A stretch of DNA of 64,000 bases from Sinomonas albida (GTDB lineage Bacteria; Actinomycetota; Actinomycetes; Actinomycetales; Micrococcaceae), in assembly GCF_004919045.1 (NCBI RefSeq), contig NZ_SWDW01000006.1, forward strand, positions 1 through 64,000, read 5' to 3'. The notes under the pieces are model-generated. The model had not been told where the DNA came from. It saw only the letters and a list, made by a program, of their open reading frames with translations, and ran no database searches. The position numbers were made by a program, and so were the translations under genes. This document shows positions 17,081 through 26,248 of the stretch, piece by piece. How positions within the stretch are numbered: the first letter of the stretch is position 1; each line of letters opens with the position of its first letter.

Positions 17081-18103
17081 TCAGCGGGCGCGGGCGGAGA
17101 CGCTCACCACTGCGAGGGCGCGTTCGACGGCGTAGCCCGGGTCGCGTGAAAGCCCCTTCACCTCGGCGTCCGCCTCGGCCACGGCTCGGATCGCCGCGGC
17201 CAGGCTCTGGGGCGTCCATCCCCGGATGTCCCGCTGGGCCTGTTCGACGAGCCACGGCTGCAGGCCGAGCGTGCGCGCGATGCTCTGTGCCGACCCGTGC
17301 TCGCCGGCGACCTTCGCAAGCGTGCGCAGCTTGGACGCAATGGCCGCCACAATCGGCACCGGATCGACACCCGTCTCAATCGCGTGGCGGAAGGTCGAAA
17401 GGGCTTGGGCGCTGCGTCCGGAAAGCGCGGCGTCGGCGACCTTGAAGGCCGTAGCCTCGACGCGGCCTCCGAAGTACTTTTCGACCGTCGCGACGTCGAC
17501 AGTCGATGTGGCATCCAGCTGAAGCTGGCTGCACGCTGCGCCGAGTTCGGCCAGGCTGCTCCCCACAGCGGCCACGAGAGCATCAACGGCGTCCCGATCT
17601 ATTCGGCGGCCCGACCCTTTGAACTCGGCCGCGACGAAGGCTACCTTGTCGGCGTCCTTCTTGAGCGGCTGGCACTCGACGACCGGGGCGCCGGAGGCTT
17701 TGACTGCGTCGAGGAGCTTCTTCCCGCGCGCCCCGCCAGCGTGCCGCAGCACGAGCACGATCTCGGGATCCGGGGCAGCGATGTAGGCGAGGGCATCCTT
17801 GAGGAAGTCCTCGTTCATCGACTCGAGGCCATGGATCTCGATGAGCTTGCTCTCGCCGAACAGCGACGGCGAGGCGGCGAGGAGGATCTCCCCCGCACCG
17901 TAGGACGCCGCCTCGAGACGCGAGACTTCGAGGGCAGGCTCGGCGGCCCTCGCCTCGCGCCGAATCCGGTCCAGCGCCCTCGCGGCGAGGTAGTCCTCCG
18001 GTCCAGTGACGAGGACCACGGGCGCCGGCCCGGCACTCCTGAAGTCGACCGTGTTTGCCGCGCCTGCGCCCGCTCGCGCTCCCGGCCCGGAGCGTGCCGC
18101 CAT
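17081..18103 (-). CDS. holA: DNA polymerase III subunit delta
   Basis: Clamp-loader subunit that opens the beta sliding clamp. Seen in 340 aa: N-terminal AAA-like domain with VVLVTGPEDYLAARALDRIR, SLFGESKLIEIHGLE and IVLVLRHAGGARGKKLLDAVK, then helical domains II and III. The ATP-site motifs are degenerate, normal for delta. The frame runs open into comEC up to 18313, but the delta sequence starts near MAARSGPG, so ATG at 18103 is taken, 28 nt after the comEC stop. Its ribosome binding site is weak. Confidence 0.93.
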   Translation of the reverse strand: MAARSGPGARAGAGAANTVDFRSAGPAPVVLVTGPEDYLAARALDRIRREARAAEPALEVSRLEAASYGAGEILLAASPSLFGESKLIEIHGLESMNEDFLKDALAYIAAPDPEIVLVLRHAGGARGKKLLDAVKASGAPVVECQPLKKDADKVAFVAAEFKGSGRRIDRDAVDALVAAVGSSLAELGAACSQLQLDATSTVDVATVEKYFGGRVEATAFKVADAALSGRSAQALSTFRHAIETGVDPVPIVAAIASKLRTLAKVAGEHGSAQSIARTLGLQPWLVEQAQRDIRGWTPQSLAAAIRAVAEADAEVKGLSRDPGYAVERALAVVSVSARAR

Positions 18104-18131
18104 CACCGTACCGACCTGAGCGCCGTCTGAT

Positions 18132-20006
18132 TCACCCGTCCACCTTTTCACGTGGGCGGCCGGCCGCCAAGCGCAGCGCCCGGCCCGCGAGAGCGGTGGC
18201 GCCACGGCGGACCCGCGGGTCGCCCGCGGCAAGGACCGCCGCGCCATTGAGGGCCGACACGAATCCCATGGCGACCATACCGGGTGGGCCCTCGGGCCAC
18301 TCGAGGCCCGCACTCGGAAGGGCCGCAGTCATGTGGGCAATGAGGGCCAGAAGCTCCGCGGGCGGCCCTGCCACGGCGATGGCCATGGATGCGACGGGAG
18401 GCGCCACGGAGGCTGCAGCGAGCGCGAGTGTCGAGGCGATCGTGATGAGCGGTACAAGCGGCGCCGCCACGAGGTTCGCCGCCAGCGACCACGTCTGGAA
18501 CTGAGGCTGGACGAGCACGAGGACGGGTCCGCACAGAAGCTGGGCTGAGAGCGGGACCGCGACAGCGAGCGAGAGCCAGTCCGGCAGATGCGCGCGGAGC
18601 GCCGCGGCCAGCCGAGGGGCGATGAGGATGATGCCGAGTGTCGCGAGGACGGACAACAGGAAGCCGAGGCTCAGCGAGAGTGCGGGGTCGGCGAGCAGGA
18701 TGACCACGACAGCGAGACTGAGGGCGGAGCAGCCCGGGCCGGGACGACCCGTCGCGAGCGCGAGCAGGCCTACCGACCCCATCGCGGCCGCCCGGAGAAC
18801 GCTCGGCTCGGGACCGACGACGGCGACAAACGCCACGAGTGTGACGGCGCACCCAGCGACAACGGCCCATCGTGGACACCGCGCGAGCCGCAGGCCAAGA
18901 GTTGCGCAGCCGAGCACTATTGCGAAATTGGCCCCGCTGACGGCAGTCAGATGCCCGAGGCCCGCGGTGCGCATGTCCTCCTCGAGCTGCGGGTCGAGGC
19001 GGCTTCGATCCCCCGTCGCGAGGGCCGGCACGAGGCCTGCGGCGTCCGCGGGTAGCCGCCCGGCCAGTTGCCGCAACGCCTCACGGGCGCGCGCGGGACC
19101 GGACGCCGATGGGGACACGCCGACCGCCCTCGGCGGCCCCGCGAGGGTCACGAACGGCTCCTCACCAGGTGCCGCAGCACGGACGCGTACGGGAGCCTGG
19201 ACGATCTCTCCCACGCTGAGCCGGGATAGCGCCTCACCGCCGGTCACAATGATGCGCACCGAGGCCGAGAACCGAAGGCCCGCTCGAGTGCCTTCGAGGA
19301 GCCTCGCGCTGGCCGTGAATCGCGCCTCTTGGGAGTCACGCCCGCTCGGACGCTGGCGATGCGGTTCGGCAAGGACCTCGACGACGGCCACAGTGGCGCC
19401 GCCTTCGGCGATGAGTTCTGCTACCGGGCCGGCTGCATCGTGGGCGAGCCTCGCGGAGGATGCCGAGAGTCCGGCGCCCCATGCGACGGACAGGGCCCCC
19501 GAGAGACAGAGGACACCGAGCGTTCCGTCGATCGTGCGCCTTCCCGCTCGTGCCCGTCCTCCTCGCGACTCGCTGCGGTCGAGGGGCCGCCGAGCGTGCC
19601 GCCGAGTTGCCCTGGCGAAGGCCCACCATCCGGTGGCGCCCCCGAGCCCTCCGAGCCCGACGACTGCGGCTACGAGCGCGGTGTCGCCGGCCGAGAGTCC
19701 CATGCTCGGCCCGGACTCTGCCCATGCCGCTCCGGCCCACAGCGCAGCAGCGAGCGGTACGAGGCGGAGGTCCCGCCAAGGCCGCGGGGCCGGCCTCGCC
19801 TCTGCCGCCTTGTTCGACCGACGCTGAGCCCTCTGGTCCGAGAGCCGGTCAAGGCGGTGTCGGACGGCGATCAGCCCCCTGCCCGCCACCGCCGCGTGCG
19901 GGGGCGCCGGGCCCGAGCTCCCCTCGCCCACGGGCCCGTGGGGACCCCGCGCGCTCGCCGTCGCGGAGTCGGCGTATCGCCGCCACGCCTGGCGCCGCTC
20001 GCTCAT
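18132..20006 (-). CDS. comEC: ComEC/Rec2 family DNA channel protein
   Basis: Inner-membrane channel through which a single DNA strand passes in natural transformation. Seen in 624 aa: a basic N-terminal tail, membrane helices, an OB-like extracellular domain (about 190-300), the Competence core with LGHLTAVSGANFAIVLG, and about eight further helices. The protein ends soon after the last helix at RPREKVDG and has no C-terminal metallo-beta-lactamase domain as in Bacillus ComEC. ATG at 20006 overlaps the comEA stop (ATGA). Confidence 0.9.
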   Translation of the reverse strand: MSERRQAWRRYADSATASARGPHGPVGEGSSGPAPPHAAVAGRGLIAVRHRLDRLSDQRAQRRSNKAAEARPAPRPWRDLRLVPLAAALWAGAAWAESGPSMGLSAGDTALVAAVVGLGGLGGATGWWAFARATRRHARRPLDRSESRGGRARAGRRTIDGTLGVLCLSGALSVAWGAGLSASSARLAHDAAGPVAELIAEGGATVAVVEVLAEPHRQRPSGRDSQEARFTASARLLEGTRAGLRFSASVRIIVTGGEALSRLSVGEIVQAPVRVRAAAPGEEPFVTLAGPPRAVGVSPSASGPARAREALRQLAGRLPADAAGLVPALATGDRSRLDPQLEEDMRTAGLGHLTAVSGANFAIVLGCATLGLRLARCPRWAVVAGCAVTLVAFVAVVGPEPSVLRAAAMGSVGLLALATGRPGPGCSALSLAVVVILLADPALSLSLGFLLSVLATLGIILIAPRLAAALRAHLPDWLSLAVAVPLSAQLLCGPVLVLVQPQFQTWSLAANLVAAPLVPLITIASTLALAAASVAPPVASMAIAVAGPPAELLALIAHMTAALPSAGLEWPEGPPGMVAMGFVSALNGAAVLAAGDPRVRRGATALAGRALRLAAGRPREKVDG

Positions 20007-20824
20007 ACAGTCACGTTGGGCCGCAGGGAGTCGAGCATTCGAGTCCCGATCCCCGGCACCGCGTCGAGGGCGTCAACCGTAGCGAAGCGCCCGTGCTGGT
20101 TCCGATAGTCGACGATGCGCTGGGCCAGCACAGGCCCGACTCGCGGGAGCCCGGCCAGCTCGTCGACGCCCGCGCGGTTCACATTGACCTTGCCCGCGGC
20201 ACCACCTCGCCCAGGGGAAGCGCTCGGGCTGGGCGTTGCCACCGCCTCCTCGGTTGGATCGGCCCGACGCGGCACAACGAGCCGCGCGCCGTCGACAAGG
20301 GGAGCGGCGAGATTGAGCCGATCCGGTTCCGCCCCGGCGGCCGGACCGCCCGCGGCGGCGATCGCGTCGTTGACGCGCATCCCTTCGGGCAGTCTGTACA
20401 CCCCCGGGGCACCCACCGCGCCGGTCACGTGCACCACGAGCTGCCGCCCGCCGTCGTCCGTTGCCGGGGACGGCGAGCTGGATGCCGTCGGGGACCCTTG
20501 GGCACGCGCGTCCGGCTCGAGCGCGTCGACGCTCCGCACGCTGGGCGGGTCGGACGCGACCGACCACCACCACAGGCCCCCACACGCCATGAGCAGCGCG
20601 GCGACCACGGCCGTCAGACCCGCGGAGAGTGCCCAGCGCCGTCTGGGGCCGGGTTCCGGGCCCTCCTCGGGCCCGGCGTCGGGCTCGACCACCCCCTCTG
20701 CCCGCCTGATCCGGGCCGGTCCGAGCTCGAGGAGGCCCTCGGTGCACTCGGCGGGGCCGCCGTCCCCGCCCGCATAACGATCCCAGCGCCGGGCCGGGTG
20801 CGTGGTTCGAGCTCGACGTCCCAT
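20003..20824 (-). CDS. comEA: ComEA family DNA-binding protein
   Basis: Membrane-anchored DNA receptor for transformation. Seen in 273 aa: cytoplasmic tail (about 1-80), one membrane helix (TAVVAALLMACGGLWWW), a Ser/Pro linker, an SLBB domain (VHVTGAVGAPGVYRLPEG), a second linker, and a C-terminal helix-hairpin-helix pair (VNVNRAGVDELAGLPRVGP, LDAVPGIGTRMLDSL) that binds DNA backbone. Coupled to comEC. Competence in this group is unproven; the pair may serve DNA nutrition or be a relic. Confidence 0.93.
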   Translation of the reverse strand: MGRRARTTHPARRWDRYAGGDGGPAECTEGLLELGPARIRRAEGVVEPDAGPEEGPEPGPRRRWALSAGLTAVVAALLMACGGLWWWSVASDPPSVRSVDALEPDARAQGSPTASSSPSPATDDGGRQLVVHVTGAVGAPGVYRLPEGMRVNDAIAAAGGPAAGAEPDRLNLAAPLVDGARLVVPRRADPTEEAVATPSPSASPGRGGAAGKVNVNRAGVDELAGLPRVGPVLAQRIVDYRNQHGRFATVDALDAVPGIGTRMLDSLRPNVTV

Positions 20825-20936
20825 GGGCTCAACGCTGACACGCTGGAGGGGCCCAGACCACCGCCTCGGTGCCGCATGTGCGCTCAGCCCAGGGAGATCG
20901 GCTGTGGAGGAGCAGCAAGCGCCGCGAGTCCGCGGC

Positions 20937-21902
20937 CTACCGGGCTTCGCGCAGGGGGCCCGCGACGACGACCGCGAGAACTCCCGGCCCCGTGTGCGCG
21001 GCGAGGACCGCGGGCAGCGGAGAGACGATCACGTCAGTGTCGCCGCCGAGCTCGCGGGACAGCTCGTGGGCGAGGCCGTCAGCCTCGGCGCGGTCGCCGA
21101 AATAGTGCACGGCGAGTTGGGGATTCACGCGCCGCCGGGCGTCCTCCACAGAGAGCTCGCGCAGGCGTGGAAGCGCCCGCGCGCTCGTGCGGATCCGTTC
21201 GATGGGAACGATCTGTCCGTCCCGGATCGCAAGGAGCGGCTTGATGGCAAGGACGGTGCCGACCCATGCCGCGGCGGCTCCGATCCGGCCCCCGCGACGC
21301 AGCTGCTCGAGGCTCGGCAGGAAGAATCGCACCTCGGAACCCGCGAGGGCTTCGTGCACCGCGGCAACGACGCCGTCGCCGTCCAGGCCCGCCGCGGCGG
21401 CGGCCGCCGCGGCCTGGACGGCGAAGCCCTCGGCGAGCCCTGCGGTCCGGGTGTCGACCACGTGGACGGGCACGTCGACGAGCTCCGAGGCGAGCCGCGC
21501 GGCGTCGGCCGTACCCGAGAGCGCCCCCGAGAGATGCACCGACACGATACTTTCGTAGCCGGCTTCGGCCAGCTGGCGGAAGACACGCTCGAACACTCCC
21601 GGGGCGGGCCGCGACGTCCTCACCGGCCTGCCAGCGGCAAGCGCGATGCCGAGCGCGGCGACCGCCTCGGGTCCGTCGGCGAAGATCTCGTCGCCGGCCA
21701 TGATCGAGAGAGGCACGACCGCGAACCCGCCGCGTGCGTCCGCGGCTCTGGTCCATTCCGGGAGCAGGCCGGCCGCGCTGTCGGTCACGACCGCCGTCCG
21801 GACCGCTTGGGCGTCCGCTCCGCGCGGCAGGAGGCGGCCAAGGCGCTCCACCCGCAAGCGGTCCCTCAGCCAGCCAGCCGGCGAACGCTCTGCCACGCCC
21901 AC
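20937..21902 (-). CDS. DegV family fatty-acid-binding protein
   Basis: DegV proteins bind a fatty acid; FakB members present it to a fatty acid kinase. Seen in 321 aa: TAVVTDSAAGLLPEW (first loop), TSRPAPGVFERVF (TSxP motif that contacts the carboxylate), SVHLSGALSGTADAAR, and a second domain with FFLPSLEQLRRGGRIG and AIKPLLAI. GTG at 21902, 13 nt after the leuS stop, so it is probably in the leuS transcript. No FakA/DhaK-like kinase is in the window. Confidence 0.9.
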   Translation of the reverse strand: MGVAERSPAGWLRDRLRVERLGRLLPRGADAQAVRTAVVTDSAAGLLPEWTRAADARGGFAVVPLSIMAGDEIFADGPEAVAALGIALAAGRPVRTSRPAPGVFERVFRQLAEAGYESIVSVHLSGALSGTADAARLASELVDVPVHVVDTRTAGLAEGFAVQAAAAAAAAGLDGDGVVAAVHEALAGSEVRFFLPSLEQLRRGGRIGAAAAWVGTVLAIKPLLAIRDGQIVPIERIRTSARALPRLRELSVEDARRRVNPQLAVHYFGDRAEADGLAHELSRELGGDTDVIVSPLPAVLAAHTGPGVLAVVVAGPLREAR

Positions 21903-21915
21903 GACCCGCCCGTGG

Positions 21916-24441
21916 CTACGCCGGGACGATGTTCACGAGCTTCGGCGCGCGCACGATGACCGTGCGGATGCCCCTGCCGTCCAGGATGCGCTGGACGTTG
22001 GGCGAGGCGAGCGCCAGCTCGCGGAGCGCGTCCTCGGTGACGTCGGGCGAGACCTCGATCCTGTCGCGCACCTTGCCCTGCACCTGGACGACGGCGGTGA
22101 CCGTCTCCTCGACGAGGAGCGAGGGATCGTGGGCCGGCCACGACGCGTTGGCTACCGACGGCTCGTGGCCCAGCGCAGCCCACAGGTCCTCGGCCGTGTA
22201 CGGCGCGACGAGGCTCAGGATGATCGCCACCGCCTCGACGGCCTCGCGGACTGCCGGATCGGCGCCGCCCGGTCCGTTGTCGATCGCCTTGCGGGTGGCG
22301 TTGACGAGCTCCATGGCCTTCGCGACGACGACGTTGAACTTGTGCGCCTCGACGAGCTCGGACGCGTCGGCGAGGGTGCGATGGGTGACTGAGCGCAGGC
22401 CCCGATCACCCGTTGCCGGGTCGACGCCCGGCTCGCTCGTCACGTCCTGGCCGAGCCGCCACGCGCGGGCGAGGAACTTGGCCGAGCCGGACGGCGAGAC
22501 GTCGGCCCAGTCGACGTCGTCCTCGGGCGGCGACGCGAAGACCATGGTGAGACGCACCGCATCGACGCCGAACTTGTCGAGCTGCTCGCTCAGGTCCACG
22601 CCGTTCCCGAGGGACTTGCTCATGGCCTTGCCGCCGTTGAGCACCTGGCCCTGGTTCATGAGGGACGCGAACGGCTCCTCGAAGTCGATGAGCCCCATGT
22701 CCTTCATGACCTTGGTGAAGAACCGGCTGTAGAGGAGGTGCAGAATCGCGTGCTCGACGCCGCCCACGTACTGCGCGACGGGCATCCAGCGCTTGGCCGC
22801 ATCGGTGTCGAAGGGACCCTCGGTGTAATCCGGCGAGAGATAGCGGAGGTAGTACCACGACGAGTCGACGAACGTGTCCATCGTGTCCGTGTCCCGCTTC
22901 GCCGGGCCGCCGCACGAAGGGCACTCCACGTTGACCCAATGCTCGGCCGCCGCGAGCGGCGACGTGCCCTTCGGCGCGAGCTGCTCGCCGCGCAGGTCGT
23001 CGGGGAGGCGCACCGGCAGCTCGCCGTCCGGCACGGGCACCTCGCCGCACACCTCGCAGTGGATGATCGGGATCGGCGCGCCCCAGAACCGCTGGCGCGA
23101 GAGGAGCCAGTCGCGGAGGCGGTAATTGACGGTGCCTGATCCGCTCCCGGCCGCCTCGACGATCTCGATGGCCTTGGCGATGCCCTCCGCCTTCGTCAGC
23201 CCGTCGAGCGGGCCCGAGTTCACGATCGTGCCCTCTCCCGACGTCGCGACGCCGCTCTCCGCCGGATACTCCTCGCCCGTCTCGAGCACGGGGCGCACGG
23301 GGAGCCCGAAGGCGCGCGCGAAGTCGAGGTCGCGCTGGTCGTGGGCAGGGACTGCCATGATGGCGCCCGTGCCGTAGTCGGCCAGGACGTAGTCGGCGGC
23401 CCAGACCGGGAGGCGCTCGCCGCTCAGGGGGTTGACGGCGTATCGGCCCAGGAACACGCCGGTCTTCTCACGGTCGGTGTTCTGGCGCTCGATCTCGGAC
23501 AGCGCCTTGACGCGGTCTTGGTACTCCGCGAGTGCGCCGGCCTGCTCGGGGGTCACGAGTTCCGCAGCGAGGTCGGCGTCCGCCGCGACGACGAAGAAGG
23601 TGGCGCCGTAGAGCGTGTCGGGGCGCGTCGTGAACACCGTCACCGTGCGCTCGGGCTGGGACCCCGCAGAGCCGCTCGCCGTCGCGTCGATGACGAAGTC
23701 GACGTGCGCGCCCTCGGAGCGGCCGATCCAATTGCGCTGCATCGCGAGCACGCGCTCAGGCCAGTGGCCTTCGAGCCCCGCCATGTCCTCGAGCAGACGG
23801 TCCGCATAATCGGTGATCTTGAAGTACCACTGGTTGAGGGCCTTCTTGGTCACGGGCGTGCCGCAGCGTTCGCACGCGCCGTTGACCACCTGCTCGTTGG
23901 CGAGCACTGTCTGGTCCTTGGGGCACCAGTTCACCGGGTGATTCTTCCGGTACGCGAGGCCGCGCTCGTAGAAGCGCAGGAACAGCCATTGGGTCCATCG
24001 GTAGTAGTCGGGGTCCGACGTATGCAGGCGGCGCGACCAGTCGAGGCTCAGGGCGTAGCGCTTGAACGACGCTGCCTGCGTGTCGATGTTGGCGTACGTC
24101 CACTCCGAGGGGTGCGCGTTGCGCTTGATCGCGGCGTTCTCCGCGGGGAGACCGAATGAGTCCCAGCCGATCGGGTGCAGCACGTCATAGCCCTTGAGGC
24201 GCCAGTAGCGGGCCACGACGTCGCCCATCGCGAACGCCTCGGCGTGGCCCATGTGGAGATCGCCCGAGGGGTAGGGGAACATGTCGAGGACGTAGCGGCG
24301 CTCGCGGCTTCCGTCGTCCTGGGGCGTGAACACGCCCAGCTCGTCCCACACCGACGGCCATTTGGCCTCGATCGCGGCAAAGCTGTAGGCCGACTCCGAC
24401 ACGCCCGCAGTCGTCTGCTCCGCGCCCTGCTCTTCGCTCAC
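21916..24441 (-). CDS. leuS: Leucyl-tRNA synthetase
   Basis: Class I synthetase charging tRNA-Leu, with a CP1 editing domain. Seen in 841 aa: [17 protein letters not shown] (HIGH-type motif HMGH), zinc-type CERCG and CPSCGG pairs, editing-domain [13 protein letters not shown], and [12 protein letters not shown] (KMSKS). The frame is open back to 24684 through the leader region; the start chosen is GTG at 24441 with GGAGAG 7 nt upstream. ATG at 24465 is an alternative, but its GAGAGGA abuts it. Preceded by a leucine leader peptide and attenuator, so expression probably rises when charged tRNA-Leu is scarce. Confidence 0.96.
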   Translation of the reverse strand: MSEEQGAEQTTAGVSESAYSFAAIEAKWPSVWDELGVFTPQDDGSRERRYVLDMFPYPSGDLHMGHAEAFAMGDVVARYWRLKGYDVLHPIGWDSFGLPAENAAIKRNAHPSEWTYANIDTQAASFKRYALSLDWSRRLHTSDPDYYRWTQWLFLRFYERGLAYRKNHPVNWCPKDQTVLANEQVVNGACERCGTPVTKKALNQWYFKITDYADRLLEDMAGLEGHWPERVLAMQRNWIGRSEGAHVDFVIDATASGSAGSQPERTVTVFTTRPDTLYGATFFVVAADADLAAELVTPEQAGALAEYQDRVKALSEIERQNTDREKTGVFLGRYAVNPLSGERLPVWAADYVLADYGTGAIMAVPAHDQRDLDFARAFGLPVRPVLETGEEYPAESGVATSGEGTIVNSGPLDGLTKAEGIAKAIEIVEAAGSGSGTVNYRLRDWLLSRQRFWGAPIPIIHCEVCGEVPVPDGELPVRLPDDLRGEQLAPKGTSPLAAAEHWVNVECPSCGGPAKRDTDTMDTFVDSSWYYLRYLSPDYTEGPFDTDAAKRWMPVAQYVGGVEHAILHLLYSRFFTKVMKDMGLIDFEEPFASLMNQGQVLNGGKAMSKSLGNGVDLSEQLDKFGVDAVRLTMVFASPPEDDVDWADVSPSGSAKFLARAWRLGQDVTSEPGVDPATGDRGLRSVTHRTLADASELVEAHKFNVVVAKAMELVNATRKAIDNGPGGADPAVREAVEAVAIILSLVAPYTAEDLWAALGHEPSVANASWPAHDPSLLVEETVTAVVQVQGKVRDRIEVSPDVTEDALRELALASPNVQRILDGRGIRTVIVRAPKLVNIVPA

Positions 24442-24523
24442 CGTGCTTCTCTCCACTGTCTGCATTCCTCTCGCGGCCGCCGCGGCGACTGCCGCCATAG
24501 CAGGTACCTGCCTCCTGACACAC

Positions 24524-24547
24524 AAAAGCCCCTCACAGGGAGGGGCT
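24524..24547 (-). terminator. Attenuator terminator of leuS
   Basis: On the minus-strand RNA, AGCCCCTC pairs with GAGGGGCT across a 5-nt loop, followed by TTTTGTGTG: a compact intrinsic terminator 83 nt before the leuS start. It directly follows a second hairpin and a Leu-rich leader peptide, as in transcription attenuation. A competing pairing of GAGCGG with CCCCTC (one C-C mismatch) could remove the terminator. Confidence 0.82.
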
Positions 24548-24548
24548 G

Positions 24549-24565
24549 CCGCTCGTGACGAGCGG
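24549..24565 (-). promoter_or_regulatory. Pause/anti-antiterminator hairpin in leuS leader
   Basis: Seventeen bases form CCGCTCG-TCA-CGAGCGG (palindromic, 7-8 bp stem). It begins immediately after the leader-peptide stop codon and lies 1 nt before the terminator stem, the position of hairpin 1:2 in classical attenuators. Confidence 0.7.
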
Positions 24566-24592
24566 CTAGGGAAGGAGGAGCACACCATGCAT
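24566..24592 (-). CDS. leuS leader peptide MHGVLLLP
   Basis: Minus-strand ATG at 24592 opens an 8-codon frame with three consecutive Leu codons (CTC CTC CTT), then Pro and TAG. It stops at the base of the first leader hairpin and 19 nt before the terminator stem. No clear ribosome binding site is seen; TACGAT at 24599-24604 lies 6 nt before the ATG and could be a -10 of a leaderless transcript, though no good -35 is present. Leucine attenuation before leuS has been predicted in some Streptomyces, which supports the reading. Confidence 0.72.
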   Translation of the reverse strand: MHGVLLLP

Positions 24593-24629
24593 ACGGATAT
24601 CGTAGCGCAGGCGCCGCGCCGGACCGGGT

Positions 24630-26165
24630 CTAACGCACATCCTCGTCGACCCAGCCCATCGACTTGCTGACGGCCTTCTTCCACAGACGGAGCTGGCGCT
24701 CCCGCTCCTGGCCGTCCATCGAGGGTGACCAGCGCCGCCCCTCGCCCCAGTTCTCGGACAGCTCGCCGAGATCCGCCCAGAAGCCCACCGCGAGCCCTGC
24801 GGCGTAGGCGGCGCCCAGCGCGGTCGTCTCGATGACCTTCGGGCGCACCACGTCAACACCGAGGATGTCCGCCTGGAACTGCATGAGCGCGTCGTTGGCG
24901 ACCATGCCGCCGTCGACCTTGAGCTCGCTCAGGGGGACGCCGGAATCCGCGTTGACCGCGTCGAGGACCTCTCGGGTCTGGAACGCCGTGGCCTCGAGCG
25001 CGGCCCGCGCGATGTGGCCCTTGTTGACGAAGCGGGTCAGGCCCACGACGGCGCCGCGTGCATCAGCGCGCCAATACGGGGCGAAGAGCCCCGAGAACGC
25101 GGGCACGATGTACACGCCGCCGTTGTCCTCGACGGAGAGCGCGAGGTTCTCGACTTGGGGCGCTGACTCGATGAGCCCCAGATTGTCGCGCAGCCACTGG
25201 ATGAGCGAGCCCGCAACGGCGATAGACCCCTCGAGCGCGTAGTGCGGCGCGGCCTCGCCGAGGCGATAGCCGACGGTGGTGAGCAGCCCGTTCTTGGAGC
25301 GGACGATCTCCTCCCCCGTGTTGAAGATGAGGAAGCAGCCGGTGCCGTACGTGTTCTTCGCCTCCCCGGTGGCGAACGCGGCCTGCCCGAACGTCGCGGC
25401 CTGTTGGTCGCCCAGGATGCCCGCCACGGGCACGCCGGCGAGCGGCAGGGATTCGTGCACCGTCCCGTAGACCTCCGAGGAGGACCTGATCTCGGGCAGC
25501 ATCGACGCGGGGACCCCGAAGGCGTTCAGGATCTCCTGATCCCACGCGAGCGTCTGAAGGTCCATGAACAGCGTCCTGGACGCGTTCGTGACGTCGGTGA
25601 CGTGCACTCCCCCGTCCGTCCCACCGGTCAGGTTCCAGAGGAGCCAGGCGTCCGTGTTGCCGAAGAGCAGGTCGCCGGCCTCGGCCCGCTCCCGCGCGCC
25701 CTCGACGTGATCGAGGATCCACGCGACCTTGGTGCCAGAGAAGTAGGTCGCGAGCGGGAGGCCCACCGTGGCCTTGAAGCGGTCGACGCCGCCCTCCGCC
25801 GCGAGCTTGTCGACGATGGGCTGCGTGCGGGTGTCCTGCCAGACGATCGCGTTGTGGACCGGTTCGCCCGTGGTCTTGTCCCAGACGACTGCGGTCTCGC
25901 GCTGATTCGTGATGCCGACCGCGCAGATGTCCTCCCGCGTGAGGCCGGACTCAGACAGCGCCTCCGCCACGACCTTCCGCGCGTTGTCCCAGATCTCGCG
26001 GGGATCGTGTTCCACCCAACCCGCCTGGGGCAGAAGCTGCTCGTGCTCGAGCTGGCCGATCGAGACGATCGAGCCGCCGTGGTCGAACACGATGGCGCGC
26101 GTGCTCGTGGTCCCCTGGTCGATCGCGAGGACGTAGCGGGGGCGGCGGGCTTCCGGCTCAGACAT
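24630..26165 (-). CDS. glpK: Glycerol kinase
   Basis: FGGY-family kinase phosphorylating glycerol to sn-glycerol 3-phosphate with ATP. Seen in 511 aa: [16 protein letters not shown] (phosphate loop), [23 protein letters not shown], and C-terminal [22 protein letters not shown] at 26165 behind AAAGGAG. Second gene after glpD with an 83-bp gap. No glpF facilitator lies beside it, so glycerol entry must be encoded elsewhere or be passive. Confidence 0.97.
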   Translation of the reverse strand: MSEPEARRPRYVLAIDQGTTSTRAIVFDHGGSIVSIGQLEHEQLLPQAGWVEHDPREIWDNARKVVAEALSESGLTREDICAVGITNQRETAVVWDKTTGEPVHNAIVWQDTRTQPIVDKLAAEGGVDRFKATVGLPLATYFSGTKVAWILDHVEGARERAEAGDLLFGNTDAWLLWNLTGGTDGGVHVTDVTNASRTLFMDLQTLAWDQEILNAFGVPASMLPEIRSSSEVYGTVHESLPLAGVPVAGILGDQQAATFGQAAFATGEAKNTYGTGCFLIFNTGEEIVRSKNGLLTTVGYRLGEAAPHYALEGSIAVAGSLIQWLRDNLGLIESAPQVENLALSVEDNGGVYIVPAFSGLFAPYWRADARGAVVGLTRFVNKGHIARAALEATAFQTREVLDAVNADSGVPLSELKVDGGMVANDALMQFQADILGVDVVRPKVIETTALGAAYAAGLAVGFWADLGELSENWGEGRRWSPSMDGQERERQLRLWKKAVSKSMGWVDEDVR

Positions 26166-26248
26166 TCACTGCTCCTTTGGAATGGATGCGCTGTGGGTAC
26201 GATACCGAGGCTTGGGCCGTACGTGCGCCCGCCGCCGGCAGGGTGTCC

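Noticed and set aside
18104-18313. Longer holA beginning inside comEC
   Set aside because: The extra 70 residues are out-of-frame comEC sequence with no delta-subunit similarity.
24442-24684. N-terminal extension of leuS back to 24684
   Set aside because: It would run through the terminator and leader peptide; no LeuRS similarity there, and GTG 24441 has a good ribosome site.
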